NCBI RefSeq assembly: GCF_014201885.1 | Contig: NZ_JACHFN010000006.1 | Location: 176,530 to 240,529, forward strand | Direction of reading: 5' to 3' | From: Deinococcus budaensis | GTDB taxonomy: Bacteria > Deinococcota > Deinococci > Deinococcales > Deinococcaceae | DNA: 64,000 bases | In this document: positions 39,255-52,569 of the stretch, one piece after another | Numbering within the stretch: the stretch's first letter is position 1 | How the letters are laid out: the number at the start of each line of letters is the position of its first letter | Notes under the pieces: generated by a model | The model's input: the letters and a program-made list of their open reading frames with translations, nothing else | The model's database searches: none | What the model was told of the DNA's origin: nothing | Position numbers and translations under genes: made by a program

Positions 39255-41975
39255 TCAGCGCACGACGTTGAACTTCTGGCTGGTGTAGGTCTCGGTGTGG
39301 GCGGGGTTGCTCTCGTCGCCCAGCGCCTTGAGCACCCGCAGCCGCAGCTGGTACTGCCCGGCGGGCGCCTCGCTGCCGCCGCTGAGCTTGCCGTCCCACG
39401 CGAAGGTGTCGAAGGCGTCGCTGGTGGCGTCGGCGTAGACGTTGGTCGCGTTGCGGCCCCAGTAGTTGTACACGGCGATGGTGTCACGCACGGCCCCGCT
39501 GGCGTCCAGCAGTTCCAGGGTCACCCGGCGCGACTGGTGGGCGAAGTTCGCCAGCACGGCGGGCGCGTCCATCACGCTGAAGACCTTGCCCGCGCTGTCC
39601 TTCACGTCCACCTTCTTGAAGGTGTAGTCGGGCAGGGCGGCGGGCACCTCGCCTTCCTGGTACAGCTCGTCGGCCGCGTCGTCAGTCAGGGCGGGGAAGT
39701 TGTAGACCGCGTTGCCGATCCGCACGTCGCCCAGCACCTTGATGCTCTGGTAGTCGCCCTTGAAGCCGCTGTAGGGCACGCTCAGGCTGTTGCCCGCCGC
39801 GCTTTGCAGGTACACGTACCCGCCGTACTGCGAACGGTCGGGCGCGCCCGCGGGCGGCGTGACCACCAGGTTCAGCTCGACCTCACCGAAGGGGGGCACA
39901 ACGATCTCGACGCCACCGTTGCCCTTGGAGTCAAGTTCCGCCTGCTGCCCGTTGATGGTCATGCTGGCGTACTGATCAAAAGGCCGGGGAGCCAGCGTCG
40001 TGCCGCCCAGCGTGAGCGCCGGGTAGTGGAACGCCGTGTAGACCTCGCGGCGCGCGCCGGTGTTCTTCAGGACCACGACCTTGCGGCGGGTGGCGAAGGT
40101 GTCGCTTTCGCCCAGGCTGAGCTTGCTGGGGGTCACGGTGACGGTGTTGTTGTAGGCGCTCACCACATCGACCATGCCCGCGCCCTGAAGCTGCACGTAG
40201 GTGGGCAGGCCCTCGACCAGCGTGCCGCCGTTCAGGAACCAGCGCAGGTTCGCCGTGTTCATCAGGCGGGTGCGCATGTCCTTGGCCTGGATGGTGGGGT
40301 AGGCCTGGAGCATCAGCGCGGCCACGCCCGCCACGTGCGGCGCCGCCATGCTGGTGCCGCTCAGCACCGCGTAACCGCTGGCTTCCTGGGTCAGGGGGTA
40401 GGCGCTCTTGATCAGGCCGCCGGGCGCGGCGATGTCGGGCTTGAGTTCCAGGTCAGGCGAGGCCCCGTAGGAGGAAAAGGAGCTGATCGCGTTGCCGGTG
40501 GGGTTGGCAAAGCTCTGGGTGTCGGCGTTGAAGGTCATGGAGACGCCGCTCTCGATCAGGCTGTCGATCTTCTTGCCGTCGTCTTGCAGGATCGAGACGA
40601 CCGGAATCTCGACCGCCACGTTGTCGCTGGCGCTGCTGGGCGCGACGGTCGGGCTGATGAAGCCGGGCTGGTTGTTGTAGATGATGACGGCCTTCGCGCC
40701 GGCCTTCTGCGCGTTGAGGACCTTGATGCGGAAAGCGCAGGTGCCGCGCTGAATCAGGACGGCCTTGCCTGCCAGGCTGTTCGCCTCGTAGGCCACGCAG
40801 CCGTCGTTGGCCGTGGCGGGCGTGCTGCCGGGCGCTTTGGTGATGGGCAGGGTCAGGCCGCTGGGCGCGTCGGGGGCGCCGGTCGCGGGCTGGTAGCCGA
40901 TCTTGCTGCCGCCCGGGTTGATCGTGAAGTTGGAGAGTTCGAGCTTGACGTTGTCCACCGAGGCGGTGGAGATCACGTTCTCGCCCAGGCTGGGGGCGCC
41001 GGTGGCGAACTGGCCGCTGGTGCCGCTGTTGCCTGCCGAGACGGTCACGACCATGCCCTTTTTGACCAGGCGGCTGGCGGCCTTGGCGGTGGGGTACTCG
41101 GGCCACTGGAAAGACGCCCCGATGCTCATGTTCAGCACCTGCATCCCGTCCTTGTAGGCACGCTCCATCGCGGCCAGCATGATGTCGGACTGGGTGCTGC
41201 CCTCGCAGCCGAACACCTTGTAGGCGCCGAAAGACACCTCAGGCGCGACCCCCTTGAACCCGGCCGCCGCGTCGTTGCCGCCCACGATGCCCGCCACGTG
41301 AGAACCGTGGCCGCCGCAGTCGTCGGGGTTGTTGTCGGGCACGGGGGTGAAGTCGTACTCGCCGGTCGCCTTGTCCTGCGAGCCGAACTTGTCGCCCACG
41401 AAGTCGTATCCGGCGACCACGCGGCCCCGGAAGGCCGGATGCTCCAGGTCGATGCCGGTGTCCATCACGGCGACCTTGACGCCCTTGCCGGTCAGGCCCA
41501 GCTCGTTCTGGGCGATGTCCGCGCCGGTCATGCCCACCGCGCTGCTCATCTCCGGGCGCAGGGCGGCGTTCAGGTCACGCTGCACCTGGGGCCGCTCGAC
41601 CCGCTCGACCGGATACACCGCCAGCACGCCCGGCAACCGGGTGATCTGGTTGATCTCGGCCTCGCCCGCCTCCACGCTGAAGCCGTTGAACAGCGTGCTG
41701 TAGGAGGCGACTTCCTGGTAGGTGACGCCGCGCTGGGCCGCCAGCGCACGGAAGCTGGCCTGCTGCGCGCCGACGCTCTGGGCGCCCAGGGCGGTGGGGT
41801 CGCCTTCGAGTTCCACGAACCACTTGCCGGGCACGGCGGCCAAGCTGCGCAGGCCCGCAGGCATGGGGGTGCTGGCGCCGGGGGTGGTGGGGGCGGTGGC
41901 CGACGGCGTCTGACCGCAGGCCGCCATCACCAGGGCCACGGTCAGCAGGGAAAGACTTTTCAGCGAGTTCTTCAC
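39255..41975 (-). CDS. Secreted subtilisin-like serine protease with PA domain (subtilase 1)
   Basis: A 906-residue exported lipoprotein protease. Start GTG 41975 lies 7 bases after AAAGGAG and gives [20 protein letters not shown] with lipobox. An I9-type propeptide follows ([20 protein letters not shown]). The triad is Asp near 171 ([13 protein letters not shown]), His near 222 ([10 protein letters not shown]) and Ser near 541 ([13 protein letters not shown]). A protease-associated domain ([19 protein letters not shown]) is inserted before the serine, as in C5a-peptidase-like subtilases. The C-terminal 300 residues are beta-rich and end in a FlgD-like block ([19 protein letters not shown]). 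It follows the PPC lipoprotein gene by 40 bp and is likely in its operon. Confidence 0.92.
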   Translation of the reverse strand: MKNSLKSLSLLTVALVMAACGQTPSATAPTTPGASTPMPAGLRSLAAVPGKWFVELEGDPTALGAQSVGAQQASFRALAAQRGVTYQEVASYSTLFNGFSVEAGEAEINQITRLPGVLAVYPVERVERPQVQRDLNAALRPEMSSAVGMTGADIAQNELGLTGKGVKVAVMDTGIDLEHPAFRGRVVAGYDFVGDKFGSQDKATGEYDFTPVPDNNPDDCGGHGSHVAGIVGGNDAAAGFKGVAPEVSFGAYKVFGCEGSTQSDIMLAAMERAYKDGMQVLNMSIGASFQWPEYPTAKAASRLVKKGMVVTVSAGNSGTSGQFATGAPSLGENVISTASVDNVKLELSNFTINPGGSKIGYQPATGAPDAPSGLTLPITKAPGSTPATANDGCVAYEANSLAGKAVLIQRGTCAFRIKVLNAQKAGAKAVIIYNNQPGFISPTVAPSSASDNVAVEIPVVSILQDDGKKIDSLIESGVSMTFNADTQSFANPTGNAISSFSSYGASPDLELKPDIAAPGGLIKSAYPLTQEASGYAVLSGTSMAAPHVAGVAALMLQAYPTIQAKDMRTRLMNTANLRWFLNGGTLVEGLPTYVQLQGAGMVDVVSAYNNTVTVTPSKLSLGESDTFATRRKVVVLKNTGARREVYTAFHYPALTLGGTTLAPRPFDQYASMTINGQQAELDSKGNGGVEIVVPPFGEVELNLVVTPPAGAPDRSQYGGYVYLQSAAGNSLSVPYSGFKGDYQSIKVLGDVRIGNAVYNFPALTDDAADELYQEGEVPAALPDYTFKKVDVKDSAGKVFSVMDAPAVLANFAHQSRRVTLELLDASGAVRDTIAVYNYWGRNATNVYADATSDAFDTFAWDGKLSGGSEAPAGQYQLRLRVLKALGDESNPAHTETYTSQKFNVVR

Positions 41976-42015
41976 GGCATGACTCCTTTGAGAGGGGGCA
42001 GGAAAGCGGGGCACC

Positions 42016-42753
<738 letters not shown>

Positions 42754-42868
42754 GAGAACTCCTTGAGTGAGAGGCCACCGGGAAAAGCACGGGGTCAGGG
42801 CACACGCAGGCCCGGACACTTCGGCGGCGGCGTGAAGAGAGTGATTGTGCTGTGATCTGGCAAGCGGC

Positions 42869-42897
42869 ATCCTATCCCGCCGACGCTGCTCTTGCAA
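42869..42897 (-). promoter_or_regulatory. Promoter of the PPC lipoprotein-subtilase 1 operon
   Basis: On the minus strand TTGCAA (42892-42897) and TAGGAT (42869-42874) are exactly 17 bp apart. The leader is about 110 nt. Confidence 0.65.
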
Positions 42898-42974
42898 GGG
42901 TTTCCCACCGGACTGCCAGCCAGTTCTCATGGAAGCGGGCGACCGGAGGGTGAGGCGGCCGCGCGGGCGGCACC

Positions 42975-43000
42975 AAAAAAGCGGGGGCCGCAGCCCCCAC
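42975..43000 (-). terminator. Terminator after subtilase 2
   Basis: On the minus strand GTGGGGGC (42993-43000) pairs with GCCCCCGC (42981-42988), one G-T pair, followed by six T residues (42975-42980). Confidence 0.85.
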
Positions 43001-43020
43001 TTCTCCCCCTCGCCCCCGGC

Positions 43021-45186
43021 TTACTTGATGGAGACGAGGCTGGTGTAGAAGGCGCCCAGGCCTTCGTTGGCGGTGGTGTTGGAAAAGCGCACGTAGTAGG
43101 CCCCGGCGGTGGCCGCCTTGAAGCTGGCGACACTGTCGCCCCCGCCCTTGTTGATCGCCTCGGCGACCCGCTTGCCCTCGGCGACCACCGCGCCGTCAGC
43201 GCCGAGCAGGTCCACCTGGACGTTGGTCTTGGATCCCAGGCTGGCCGCGAGGCCCTGCACCGTCAGCGTCTGCCCGGCGGCGAGGTTGAACTTCAGGTAG
43301 TCCACGTCCGCGCCGCTGACCTCCGGCGCGTACACGAAGTTCGCGCTGTCGAAGGCGCCGCCGAACAGCAGCCCTCCGGCAAAGGCCGCCGCGTTCGCGG
43401 GGGTCTGAAGCGCGGTCAGGTCGGTGGCGGTCTGCACCGAGTTGTTGCGGAAAAGAGACTCCCCGACCACGCTGTACTCGTAGAAGTCCACCTGATGGGC
43501 GTAGCTGAGGTTCTGGGTCTGGCCCGCCACGACCGTGATCTCGCCCACGACGTTGTCGCGGGTGCCGCCGTACTCGTTGACGCTGGGACCGGCGACACTC
43601 ACGCGGTAGCGGCCGGGTTCCACGCCGAAGAAGCGCGCGACGCCGGAGAACTGGGTCTTGGCACTGGCTTCGAGCTGCCCGTTGCCCGTGCGGCCGAGGT
43701 AGGGCATGCCCTTGTTCTGGCCGCCCAGGGGGGTCAGGATCACGTCGGTGCCGGTGATGCTCGACGCCTCGGAGATGTCCACGACCTCAACCTCGACCGC
43801 GCCGCCGTCGGTGGGCACCCGGCCCGCTTTCAGCTCCTCCAGCGCCCGCTTGACGTTGACGCGGTTGAAGCCCTGGGTGCGGGGGTCTTTCATGGGGTCG
43901 CCGCTGGCCGCGAGCAGCTTCTTGATCTGGTAGGGGGTCAGGTCGGGCTTGATCTGGAGCAGCAGCGCCGCCGCGCCCGAGACGACCGGTCCCGCCATGC
44001 TGGTGCCGCCGAACAGGCCGTAGCCGGTGTTGGTGGTGCTGTAGGTCGTCAGGCCGTTGTCGCCGGGAGCGAAGAGGTCCACCCGGGCGCCCAGGTTGCT
44101 GAAGTCGGCCTTCATGTCGTCGCCCGCGCTGGCGCCCACGTTGATCGCGCCGGTGTACGCGCCGGGGCCGGACATCTGCCCGCGGTGGTCGTTGCCCGCC
44201 GAGCCGACGACCACGACCCGCTTGCTCAGGGCGTAGTCCACCGCCTCCTTGATGACCTGGGTGTAGCCGCCCCCGCCCCAGGAGTTGTTCAGGATCTTGG
44301 CCCCGTTATTCACCGCGAACACGAAGCCCTTGGCGACGTTGAAGCTGCCGGTAAACCCCCGCTCGTCGAAAATGCGGATGGGCATCAGGATGGCGTCGGG
44401 CGCCACACCCGCGCCGCCCACGCCGTTGCCGATTCGCTCGCCGATGGTGCCCGCCGAACCGCTGCCGTGGTCGCCGGTGGTCAGCGGCAGGTCGGGGGTC
44501 AGCAGCTTGCCGCTGCGGGTGTCCAGGCCGGTCACGATCTTGCCCTCGGCCTTGAGGTCCTCGTGCTGGCGGTTGAAGTCGTCGTCAATCACGGCGACCG
44601 TCACGCCCTGGCCGGTCGAGACGCCGCGCACCTGATCGGCCTGGATCTGCCTGATCCACCACTGCTTGACGCTCAGCGGATCGCTGTCGGCCTGGGCGCG
44701 CAGGTCCTGGGTGTTCAGCGCCCCGGCGTCCGGCACCTCGGGCAGGGTCACGTCGTAGGTGTTCGCCTCGGCAAAGCGCAGGCCCTGGACCGGGCTGACA
44801 TTCAGCGCCGCCGCCACCCGCGCCACGCTGAGCGGCTCGGGCAGCGCGAGCAGCGCCAGCCCCAGCTGGGGAATGGTGTCCACCGTGCGCGCGCCCAGGT
44901 GGGCGGCCAGGCGGTCCACGAAGGCGCGGTCCTGGTAGCCGATCACCAGTTCCTGGCGGGTGCTGGCCTCGTTGCCGGTCTTGGTCAGGCCCGAGAGGTC
45001 CGGCAGCAGCTGCCCGCGCAGGGCGCTGAGGCGCGGCGTGCCCGCCAGGCTCTGGCGCAGGGCGGCCGCGTCGGGAGCGGCCGGGGCCGTGCCCGACGCC
45101 GGGGCCGTGCCGCTGGGAACGGTGCCGCCGCAGGCCGCGAGCAGCAGCGCGGCGCTCAGGCTGATGAGGGTGAGGCGCTTGTTCAT
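43021..45186 (-). CDS. Secreted subtilisin-like serine protease with PPC domain (subtilase 2)
   Basis: A 721-residue lipoprotein protease (LISLSAALLLAACGG). The propeptide runs to about residue 175. Catalytic Asp is near 201 (VTVAVIDDDFNRQHEDL), His near 237 (GDHGSGSAGTIG; the usual second histidine of HGTH is glycine) and Ser near 394 (LFGGTSMAGPVVSG). A carboxypeptidase-regulatory-like fold follows (VARFFGVEPGRYRVSVAG), and a PPC-like C-terminus (VDYLKFNLAAGQTLTVQGL). It belongs to a subtilase branch distinct from subtilases 1 and 3, without a PA domain. ATG 45186 overlaps the preceding lipoprotein stop by one base, so the two are coupled. Confidence 0.9.
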   Translation of the reverse strand: MNKRLTLISLSAALLLAACGGTVPSGTAPASGTAPAAPDAAALRQSLAGTPRLSALRGQLLPDLSGLTKTGNEASTRQELVIGYQDRAFVDRLAAHLGARTVDTIPQLGLALLALPEPLSVARVAAALNVSPVQGLRFAEANTYDVTLPEVPDAGALNTQDLRAQADSDPLSVKQWWIRQIQADQVRGVSTGQGVTVAVIDDDFNRQHEDLKAEGKIVTGLDTRSGKLLTPDLPLTTGDHGSGSAGTIGERIGNGVGGAGVAPDAILMPIRIFDERGFTGSFNVAKGFVFAVNNGAKILNNSWGGGGYTQVIKEAVDYALSKRVVVVGSAGNDHRGQMSGPGAYTGAINVGASAGDDMKADFSNLGARVDLFAPGDNGLTTYSTTNTGYGLFGGTSMAGPVVSGAAALLLQIKPDLTPYQIKKLLAASGDPMKDPRTQGFNRVNVKRALEELKAGRVPTDGGAVEVEVVDISEASSITGTDVILTPLGGQNKGMPYLGRTGNGQLEASAKTQFSGVARFFGVEPGRYRVSVAGPSVNEYGGTRDNVVGEITVVAGQTQNLSYAHQVDFYEYSVVGESLFRNNSVQTATDLTALQTPANAAAFAGGLLFGGAFDSANFVYAPEVSGADVDYLKFNLAAGQTLTVQGLAASLGSKTNVQVDLLGADGAVVAEGKRVAEAINKGGGDSVASFKAATAGAYYVRFSNTTANEGLGAFYTSLVSIK

Positions 45187-46790
45187 CACTTGTCTCCCGT
45201 CGTGAAGTTGCTGACCAGCCCTTCGCAGACCGGCCCGCCGAAGTTGCACAGGTCCAGCGAGTAGAAGATCGAGTAGTAGTCCTGCGCGATGCTCACGGCG
45301 TCGCCGCTCTTGCTGAAGGCCGCCGCCGACACGTCGAAGGTGTAGGCGTGGTTGCTCTCCAGCGCGGGCAGCAGGGCCGTGCTGTTGGCGTTAAAGGCGA
45401 TGGAGTAGGTGTCGCCCGCATTCTTCAGCTCGGGCGCCGTGCCGTCGTCGCTGAACAGGTTGTCCTCCGCCTCGCCGCTGCACAGCACCTCGCCCCAGAA
45501 GCAGTTGGCGCTCTGCTGCGGGTAGTCGTTGACCATCACGTAAAACTGGCGGTAGTCGCCCACCTTGCTCGACACGTTCCACGCCAGGGTCGGCGTGCGC
45601 GACACGCCCTTGTCGTGGTCGGCGGGCTTGAGGTTGCTGAGCGTGAAGCTGGTCAGCGGAGTGGTGCTCACCACGTCGCTGCGGACGCTCTGGCCAGAGT
45701 TGAAGACCTCGTACTGGTAGTAGACCTTCTTGCCCGCTTCCAGGCTGGGGCTGCCGTCCTTGGTGGCCCGCGCCGCGCCTTCGAGCGTCTTGAGCAGCCG
45801 GAAGGTGTTGCCGTCTTCGCTGGTCCAGACCCGGGTGCCCAGCGGCGCTCCTGCCAGCCCGCTCACGTAGTTCCAGCTCAGGTCCACCCACAGGGTGCTC
45901 TGCTCGGTGGGTGCCCCGTCCGGGCCGATGGGCGCGTTGAAGTTCACCTTCTGCGAGATGGTGACCGCCCGGGCCTTCGCGTCGCGGACGCTAGTCAGCG
46001 CGGCGTCGTTGGGCTTGTCGTCCACGATCACGATGGGAATGCGGCGCTCCAGGCGGTTTTCGTTGCTGTCGTAGGCGACCACGTACAGCTCGGTCGGGCC
46101 ACGCACGCCGCGCAGCGAGTTGCCCGCCAGCGTGACGGCGGCCGTAAAGGAGGTGTTCTTGGGGTCGGTGGTGGCCGAGCCGCGCGTGCCGAACAGGGCG
46201 CTGCTGGGCACGCTGCCCACGCCCACGTAGGTGATCGAGGGGCTGTTCTCGGGGTTGGCGGAGGTGGTCGTGACCTGCACCGGCACGCCCGTGCTGGCAT
46301 TGAACTGGGCGGCGGTGGCCGGATCGTTGCTGAAGTCCTGGGCTTCCTTGCCCAGCAGGTACTTCACGTCCAGCCGGGGAGCGTTCGCGGGCAGGGTCGT
46401 CGCAAAGGCGTTTTTCTGGATGGCGTTGAGCGGCATGTTGCTGCCGGCCATCACCCGCAGGCCCTCGATGCGGGAAGCCGCGTAGCCCTCTTTCTTGAAG
46501 CTGAGGTTGTACACGCCCGGATCGAGCTTGAGGGTGAATTTCCCCTCGGCGTTGGTGGCGCCCGTCAGCGGGGTCCCGTTGGCCTGCTCGACCGTGATCT
46601 GGCTGCCGGGCACCAGCTTGCCGCCCGTCGAGTTGGCGAGGTAGCCCGTCACGGTGGCGCTGCCGCTTCCGAGGATGCTGGTGTCGGCGGGTGGGGTGGT
46701 CTCCGGAGGGGTGGCGCCGGGACCGCCGCAAGCGGCCAGCAGCAGGGCGCTGGACAGAACAACGAGGGGCAGCGTGCGGGCTGGTTTCAT
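45186..46790 (-). CDS. Large lipoprotein with carboxypeptidase-regulatory-like domain
   Basis: A 534-residue surface lipoprotein (TLPLVVLSSALLLAACGG). Residues about 45-120 are a carboxypeptidase-regulatory-like beta fold (PLTGATNAEGKFTLKLDPGV). The remainder resembles fibronectin type III-like modules (LWVDLSWNYVSGLAGAPLG, KPADHDKGVSRTPTLAWNV), with four cysteines near the end. There is no peptidase motif. One-base overlap with subtilase 2 suggests it assists or anchors that enzyme, or binds its substrate. AAGGAG precedes ATG 46790 and a strong promoter lies 110 bp upstream. Confidence 0.8.
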   Translation of the reverse strand: MKPARTLPLVVLSSALLLAACGGPGATPPETTPPADTSILGSGSATVTGYLANSTGGKLVPGSQITVEQANGTPLTGATNAEGKFTLKLDPGVYNLSFKKEGYAASRIEGLRVMAGSNMPLNAIQKNAFATTLPANAPRLDVKYLLGKEAQDFSNDPATAAQFNASTGVPVQVTTTSANPENSPSITYVGVGSVPSSALFGTRGSATTDPKNTSFTAAVTLAGNSLRGVRGPTELYVVAYDSNENRLERRIPIVIVDDKPNDAALTSVRDAKARAVTISQKVNFNAPIGPDGAPTEQSTLWVDLSWNYVSGLAGAPLGTRVWTSEDGNTFRLLKTLEGAARATKDGSPSLEAGKKVYYQYEVFNSGQSVRSDVVSTTPLTSFTLSNLKPADHDKGVSRTPTLAWNVSSKVGDYRQFYVMVNDYPQQSANCFWGEVLCSGEAEDNLFSDDGTAPELKNAGDTYSIAFNANSTALLPALESNHAYTFDVSAAAFSKSGDAVSIAQDYYSIFYSLDLCNFGGPVCEGLVSNFTTGDK

Positions 46791-46886
46791 GTGAACTCCT
46801 TGAACCCCGGATGGTGCGGAATGATCAGAGCAAGCGCAGAGACACGCAAGAAGTTGGCTGACCTCTACACATCAGGCCTTTTGTCC

Positions 46887-46917
46887 GGTGAGGGCGATCA
46901 TACCCTTGCCCCTCACC
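46887..46917. promoter_or_regulatory. Inverted repeat covering the -10 of the subtilase 2 operon promoter
   Basis: GGTGAGGG (46887-46894) and CCCTCACC (46910-46917) flank the TATGAT -10 box. A dimeric regulator bound here would occlude RNA polymerase. Confidence 0.45.
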
Positions 46918-46925
46918 AGAAACAA
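46897..46925 (-). promoter_or_regulatory. Promoter of the lipoprotein-subtilase 2 operon
   Basis: On the minus strand TTGTTT (46920-46925) and TATGAT (46897-46902) are 17 bp apart. It is one of the best sigma70-type promoters in the window. Confidence 0.7.
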
Positions 46926-46984
46926 GGTTTTCCCACAAAGCCGCCGGGCAAGGCGTGGAGGGGGGTTCGGAGGCGAACCGGGAG

Positions 46985-47032
46985 CGCGCGGGCGCGGCCC
47001 TTCCCCTGGTCGGGAAGGGCCGCGCCCGCGCG
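46985..47032. terminator. Very stable hairpin after subtilase 3
   Basis: Perfect 21-bp arms (46985-47005 and 47012-47032) around a 6-nt loop, all but a few bases G/C. It lies 25 bp after the subtilase 3 stop codon. It lacks a T-run, so it may stop transcription only weakly or protect the mRNA end. Confidence 0.6.
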
Positions 47033-47057
47033 AGTCAGGCTGACCTACGGGCCAGCG

Positions 47058-49682
<2,625 letters not shown>

Positions 49683-49782
49683 CTGGGGTCTCCCTGACGG
49701 CACGCGAGAAATTCGGCCCGGGCGTGAGGGCCGCCGGGGTCGCTCTCCTCGTGTCCTTAAGAACTTTTAATGCTTGAGGGGG

Positions 49783-49788
49783 ACTATA
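49783..49788 (-). promoter_or_regulatory. Probable -10 box of subtilase 3
   Basis: TATAGT on the minus strand, about 100 bp before the ATG. The neighbouring sequence TTCTGGGGCAGGGG resembles that before the TATGAT of the subtilase 2 operon (TTCTGGTGAGGGGCAAGGG). The -35 (CCTTTT at 17 bp) is poor. Confidence 0.45.
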
Positions 49789-49801
49789 CCCCTGCCCCAG
49801 A

Positions 49802-49927
49802 ATGAAAAGGATGAGCCAGAAAAGGGAGGAAGACCACCTTCAGGCCCTGCTGGGCCGCAAGGTTGGGCGTGCGTGGGGGCGGAGGCGCCGCCTGGAGTAT
49901 CTCCAGCGGCTGAGTCGGCGCTCCTGA
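49802..49927 (+). CDS. Possible 41-residue basic protein
   Basis: ATG 49802 opens a frame ending at TGA 49925-49927: MKRMSQKREEDHLQALLGRK, then WGRRRRLEYLQRLSRRS. It is strongly basic and helical, and its codons mostly end in G or C like those of real genes here. TATACC lies 11 bases upstream. There is no Shine-Dalgarno and no known family. The rest of the 280-bp gap has only the subtilase 3 promoter and an inverted repeat (TGACCGGC 49925-49932, GCCGGTCA 49954-49961). Confidence 0.3.
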   Translation: MKRMSQKREEDHLQALLGRKVGRAWGRRRRLEYLQRLSRRS

Positions 49928-49963
49928 CCGGCCGCTCGGAGAACGCGGCAACAGCCGGTCAGC

Positions 49964-51217
49964 TCAGCGCAGCTCGGTCAGTGGTCCCAGCGCGACCACG
50001 GTCGGACGGGTCAGCGGGCAGAGGGCCAGCACGGCCTGCACGTCCTCCAGGGTGACGCGGGCGGCGCGGTCCACCAGTTCGGCGGTGCTCAGCGGGCGCC
50101 CCAGCGCGAGGTGTTCCATGCCCAGCAGGAACAGGCGGCCCTGCGGGGTCTCGGCGCGCAGCAGCGTGGAGACGGCCAGCTTGCGCGCGGCGCGGCGCAC
50201 GGCGGCTTCCGTCAGCGCGGCGGGGGCGGTCGCCAACACGGCGCGGTAGGCGTCCAGCACCGCCTGCGCGCGCCCGGGGTCGCAGGAAAAGCCGCCCTCG
50301 AAGCTGCCTGCGTCCGCGTAGTCGAGGTGCCCGAGGTCGGCGCTGTCGGCCAGCCCGGTGTCCAGCAGCGCCCAGTACAGCAGCCCGTTCTCGCCGCCGA
50401 TGAGTTCAGCCAGCACCGCCGCCGCCTCGCGCAGGGGGTGCCGGGCAGGCAGACCGGGAAAGGCCAGCGCGACCTGCACGCGCGACAGGGCGGGGTCGTG
50501 CAGGGTGCGGAGGGTGCCGGGCGCGGCGGGCGGCGCCGCCGGAACGCTGGACGCGGGCGTGCCGGCGGCCCAGTCCCCCAGCGTCTCCTCTGCCCAGGCC
50601 AGGACAGCCTCCGGGTCGAAAGCGCCGACGACCGCCAGCGTCACCCGGTCCGCGCCGTAGCGTTCGCGCCAGTGGCGGACCAGCGCCTCGCGGCTCAGGG
50701 CGCCCACCGTCTGCGGGGTGCCCAGCACGGCGTGGCCCAGCGGGTGCGCGCCCCAGAAGTCGGCCCGCAGCTCGTCGGCCACCCGCACGCCGGGCTGGTC
50801 GGCGTACATGGCGATCTCTTCGAGAATCACGCCGCGCTCGGTTTCGATATCGCCCGCGCGTAGGGCCGGGCGCAGCAGCTCGGTCAGGGTGTCCAGCAGT
50901 TCGGGCGTGTGCTCGGGCAGCGTGGCCGCGTGGTAGACGGTCGCCTCCTCGCCCGTAAAGGCGTTGGCGTGGCCGCCCAGCTCGTCGAGGCGCGCGTTGA
51001 GTTCGGCGGCGCTCAGCCGCTCGGACCCCTTGAACATCAGGTGTTCGAGGAAATGCGAGGCGCCCAGCTCGGCGGGCCGCTCGTCGCGCGCGCCCGTCGC
51101 CACGAAGTACCCGGCGGCGACCGTCTGCGCGTCCGGGTCGGGTTCGAGCAGCAGGGTCAGGCCATTGGGGAGAATGCGGGGGGACAGGGTGGGCGGCTCG
51201 GCGGCGGGCCGGGTCAT
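49964..51217 (-). CDS. M16-family zinc peptidase, catalytic subunit
   Basis: A 417-residue insulinase-like peptidase. [19 protein letters not shown] near residue 52 carries the inverted zinc motif HxxEH, and [17 protein letters not shown] near 130 provides the third ligand. The C-terminal half is the noncatalytic M16 domain. Its ATG overlaps the end of the following-listed partner gene by four bases, and together they form the typical heterodimer. It lacks a signal peptide, so action is probably cytoplasmic or after non-classical release. Confidence 0.92.
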   Translation of the reverse strand: MTRPAAEPPTLSPRILPNGLTLLLEPDPDAQTVAAGYFVATGARDERPAELGASHFLEHLMFKGSERLSAAELNARLDELGGHANAFTGEEATVYHAATLPEHTPELLDTLTELLRPALRAGDIETERGVILEEIAMYADQPGVRVADELRADFWGAHPLGHAVLGTPQTVGALSREALVRHWRERYGADRVTLAVVGAFDPEAVLAWAEETLGDWAAGTPASSVPAAPPAAPGTLRTLHDPALSRVQVALAFPGLPARHPLREAAAVLAELIGGENGLLYWALLDTGLADSADLGHLDYADAGSFEGGFSCDPGRAQAVLDAYRAVLATAPAALTEAAVRRAARKLAVSTLLRAETPQGRLFLLGMEHLALGRPLSTAELVDRAARVTLEDVQAVLALCPLTRPTVVALGPLTELR

Positions 51218-52503
51218 GCCGCCTCCCCCGCGCCCGCCAGGGCCGCCGGGCCGAGGGTCACGACGGTGGCCTGCGCGGCGGGGTCGTAGCCGGCCAGGAA
51301 GGCGTTGACCCCTTCCAGCGTCAGGGCGCTCAGCTCGGCGCGCAGGGCCACCACCGGGCGGACGTGCCCGAACAGCGCCAGGTCGCGGGTGAGGCCCCCA
51401 GCGCGGGCACGCAGGCTCTCGGCCCCGAAGACGACGCTGGCGGTCAGGCCCGCGCGGGCGCGCCCGAACTCGGCGGCCGTCAGGCCCTGCGGCAGCCGCG
51501 CGAGTTCGGCCAGCACCACCGCCAGCGTCTCGGGGGCCTGCTGCGGGGTGCTGCCCGCGTAGGCGTTCAGGAAGCCCTGCCCCGCCAGCACGACCGGCGA
51601 GGCGCCCACGCTGTAGGCCAGCCCGCGTTCCTCGCGCACCGCGTGAAAGAGGCGGCTGGCGCTGCCGCCCGACAGCGCCGTCAGCGCGACCTGCCAGTTG
51701 AGCCAGTTGGGACTGCGCGGCGAGACCCCCGGCGCGCTGAGGCTCAGGTGCGTCTGCTCGCCCTCCGGATGAGGGACGTGGGCGCGCAGGCCGGGGCGAA
51801 AGTGGGCCGGGACGGGCGCGTCCTCGCCGGGGCGCCACCCCGAGAAGGTCCGCTCGACCAGGGCGCGCACCTCCGGCGGCTCGGCGTCCGCGACCAGACC
51901 CAGCACGCTGCCGCGCGTGCCGTAGCGGGTCAGGAACGCCCCCACGCTGTCCGCGCTGAGGGCCGCCAGGCCCTCCGGGGTGCCGCTCGCCGGGTGGGCG
52001 TAGCCCGCAAAGGGCGAGGCCGGGTCCGCCGGGAAAGCCAGCCGCCGCGCCTCCACCGCCAGGCGGTCGGGCGGGCTGTCCTCCAGGCCCTCCAGGTCCT
52101 GCCGGGCGAGGTCCGTCAGGATGGGCAGTTCCTCCGGCGGCAGGGCCGGGCGCAGCAACAGGTCGGCCACCAGCCCCAGCGCAGCGGGCAGGTCGCGGCT
52201 CAGGCCACTCACGCCGAAGCGGGTCGCCTCCGGGCCGACGCCCCCGCTGCGCCGCACGCCCAGGTCGTCGAAGGCGTCTCCCAGCGCGCGGGCGCTCCGG
52301 CCCCCGGCGCCCTTGTGAAGCCACTCTTCGAGCACGCTCGCCGACCCCTCGCGGCCCCGGGGGTCGTGGGCGCTCCCCACCGGCACGCGCAGGTCAAGCG
52401 CGAAGCCGGGTCCCCGGCGGCGCTCGAAGGCCAGGGTCAGGCCGCTGTCCAGGTTCCAGACCTGCGCTTCGGGGGCGGGCGTCGTCGTCACGGGGGGCGT
52501 CAC
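51214..52503 (-). CDS. M16-family peptidase-like protein, non-catalytic subunit
   Basis: A 429-residue M16-fold protein. At the position of the zinc motif it reads [20 protein letters not shown], so HxxEH is absent. The late R/Y pair for substrate binding is present in [18 protein letters not shown], as expected of the partner subunit in PqqF/MPP-like heterodimers. TACAAT ends 6 nt before GTG 52503, giving a leaderless GTG start. Stop overlaps the catalytic subunit start (ATGA), so both are made together. Confidence 0.9.
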   Translation of the reverse strand: MTPPVTTTPAPEAQVWNLDSGLTLAFERRRGPGFALDLRVPVGSAHDPRGREGSASVLEEWLHKGAGGRSARALGDAFDDLGVRRSGGVGPEATRFGVSGLSRDLPAALGLVADLLLRPALPPEELPILTDLARQDLEGLEDSPPDRLAVEARRLAFPADPASPFAGYAHPASGTPEGLAALSADSVGAFLTRYGTRGSVLGLVADAEPPEVRALVERTFSGWRPGEDAPVPAHFRPGLRAHVPHPEGEQTHLSLSAPGVSPRSPNWLNWQVALTALSGGSASRLFHAVREERGLAYSVGASPVVLAGQGFLNAYAGSTPQQAPETLAVVLAELARLPQGLTAAEFGRARAGLTASVVFGAESLRARAGGLTRDLALFGHVRPVVALRAELSALTLEGVNAFLAGYDPAAQATVVTLGPAALAGAGEAA

Positions 52504-52569
52504 CGGGGGATTGTACCCCGCTCCCGCGCGGCGACTGGGAGCCAGACGACAGGCCGCTCTCCTCTCTTT

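Noticed and set aside
46985..47032. 21-bp perfect palindrome considered as a replication origin or recombination site
   Set aside because: No repeats, DnaA boxes or recombinase gene nearby. Its place just after a stop codon fits a transcript-end hairpin.
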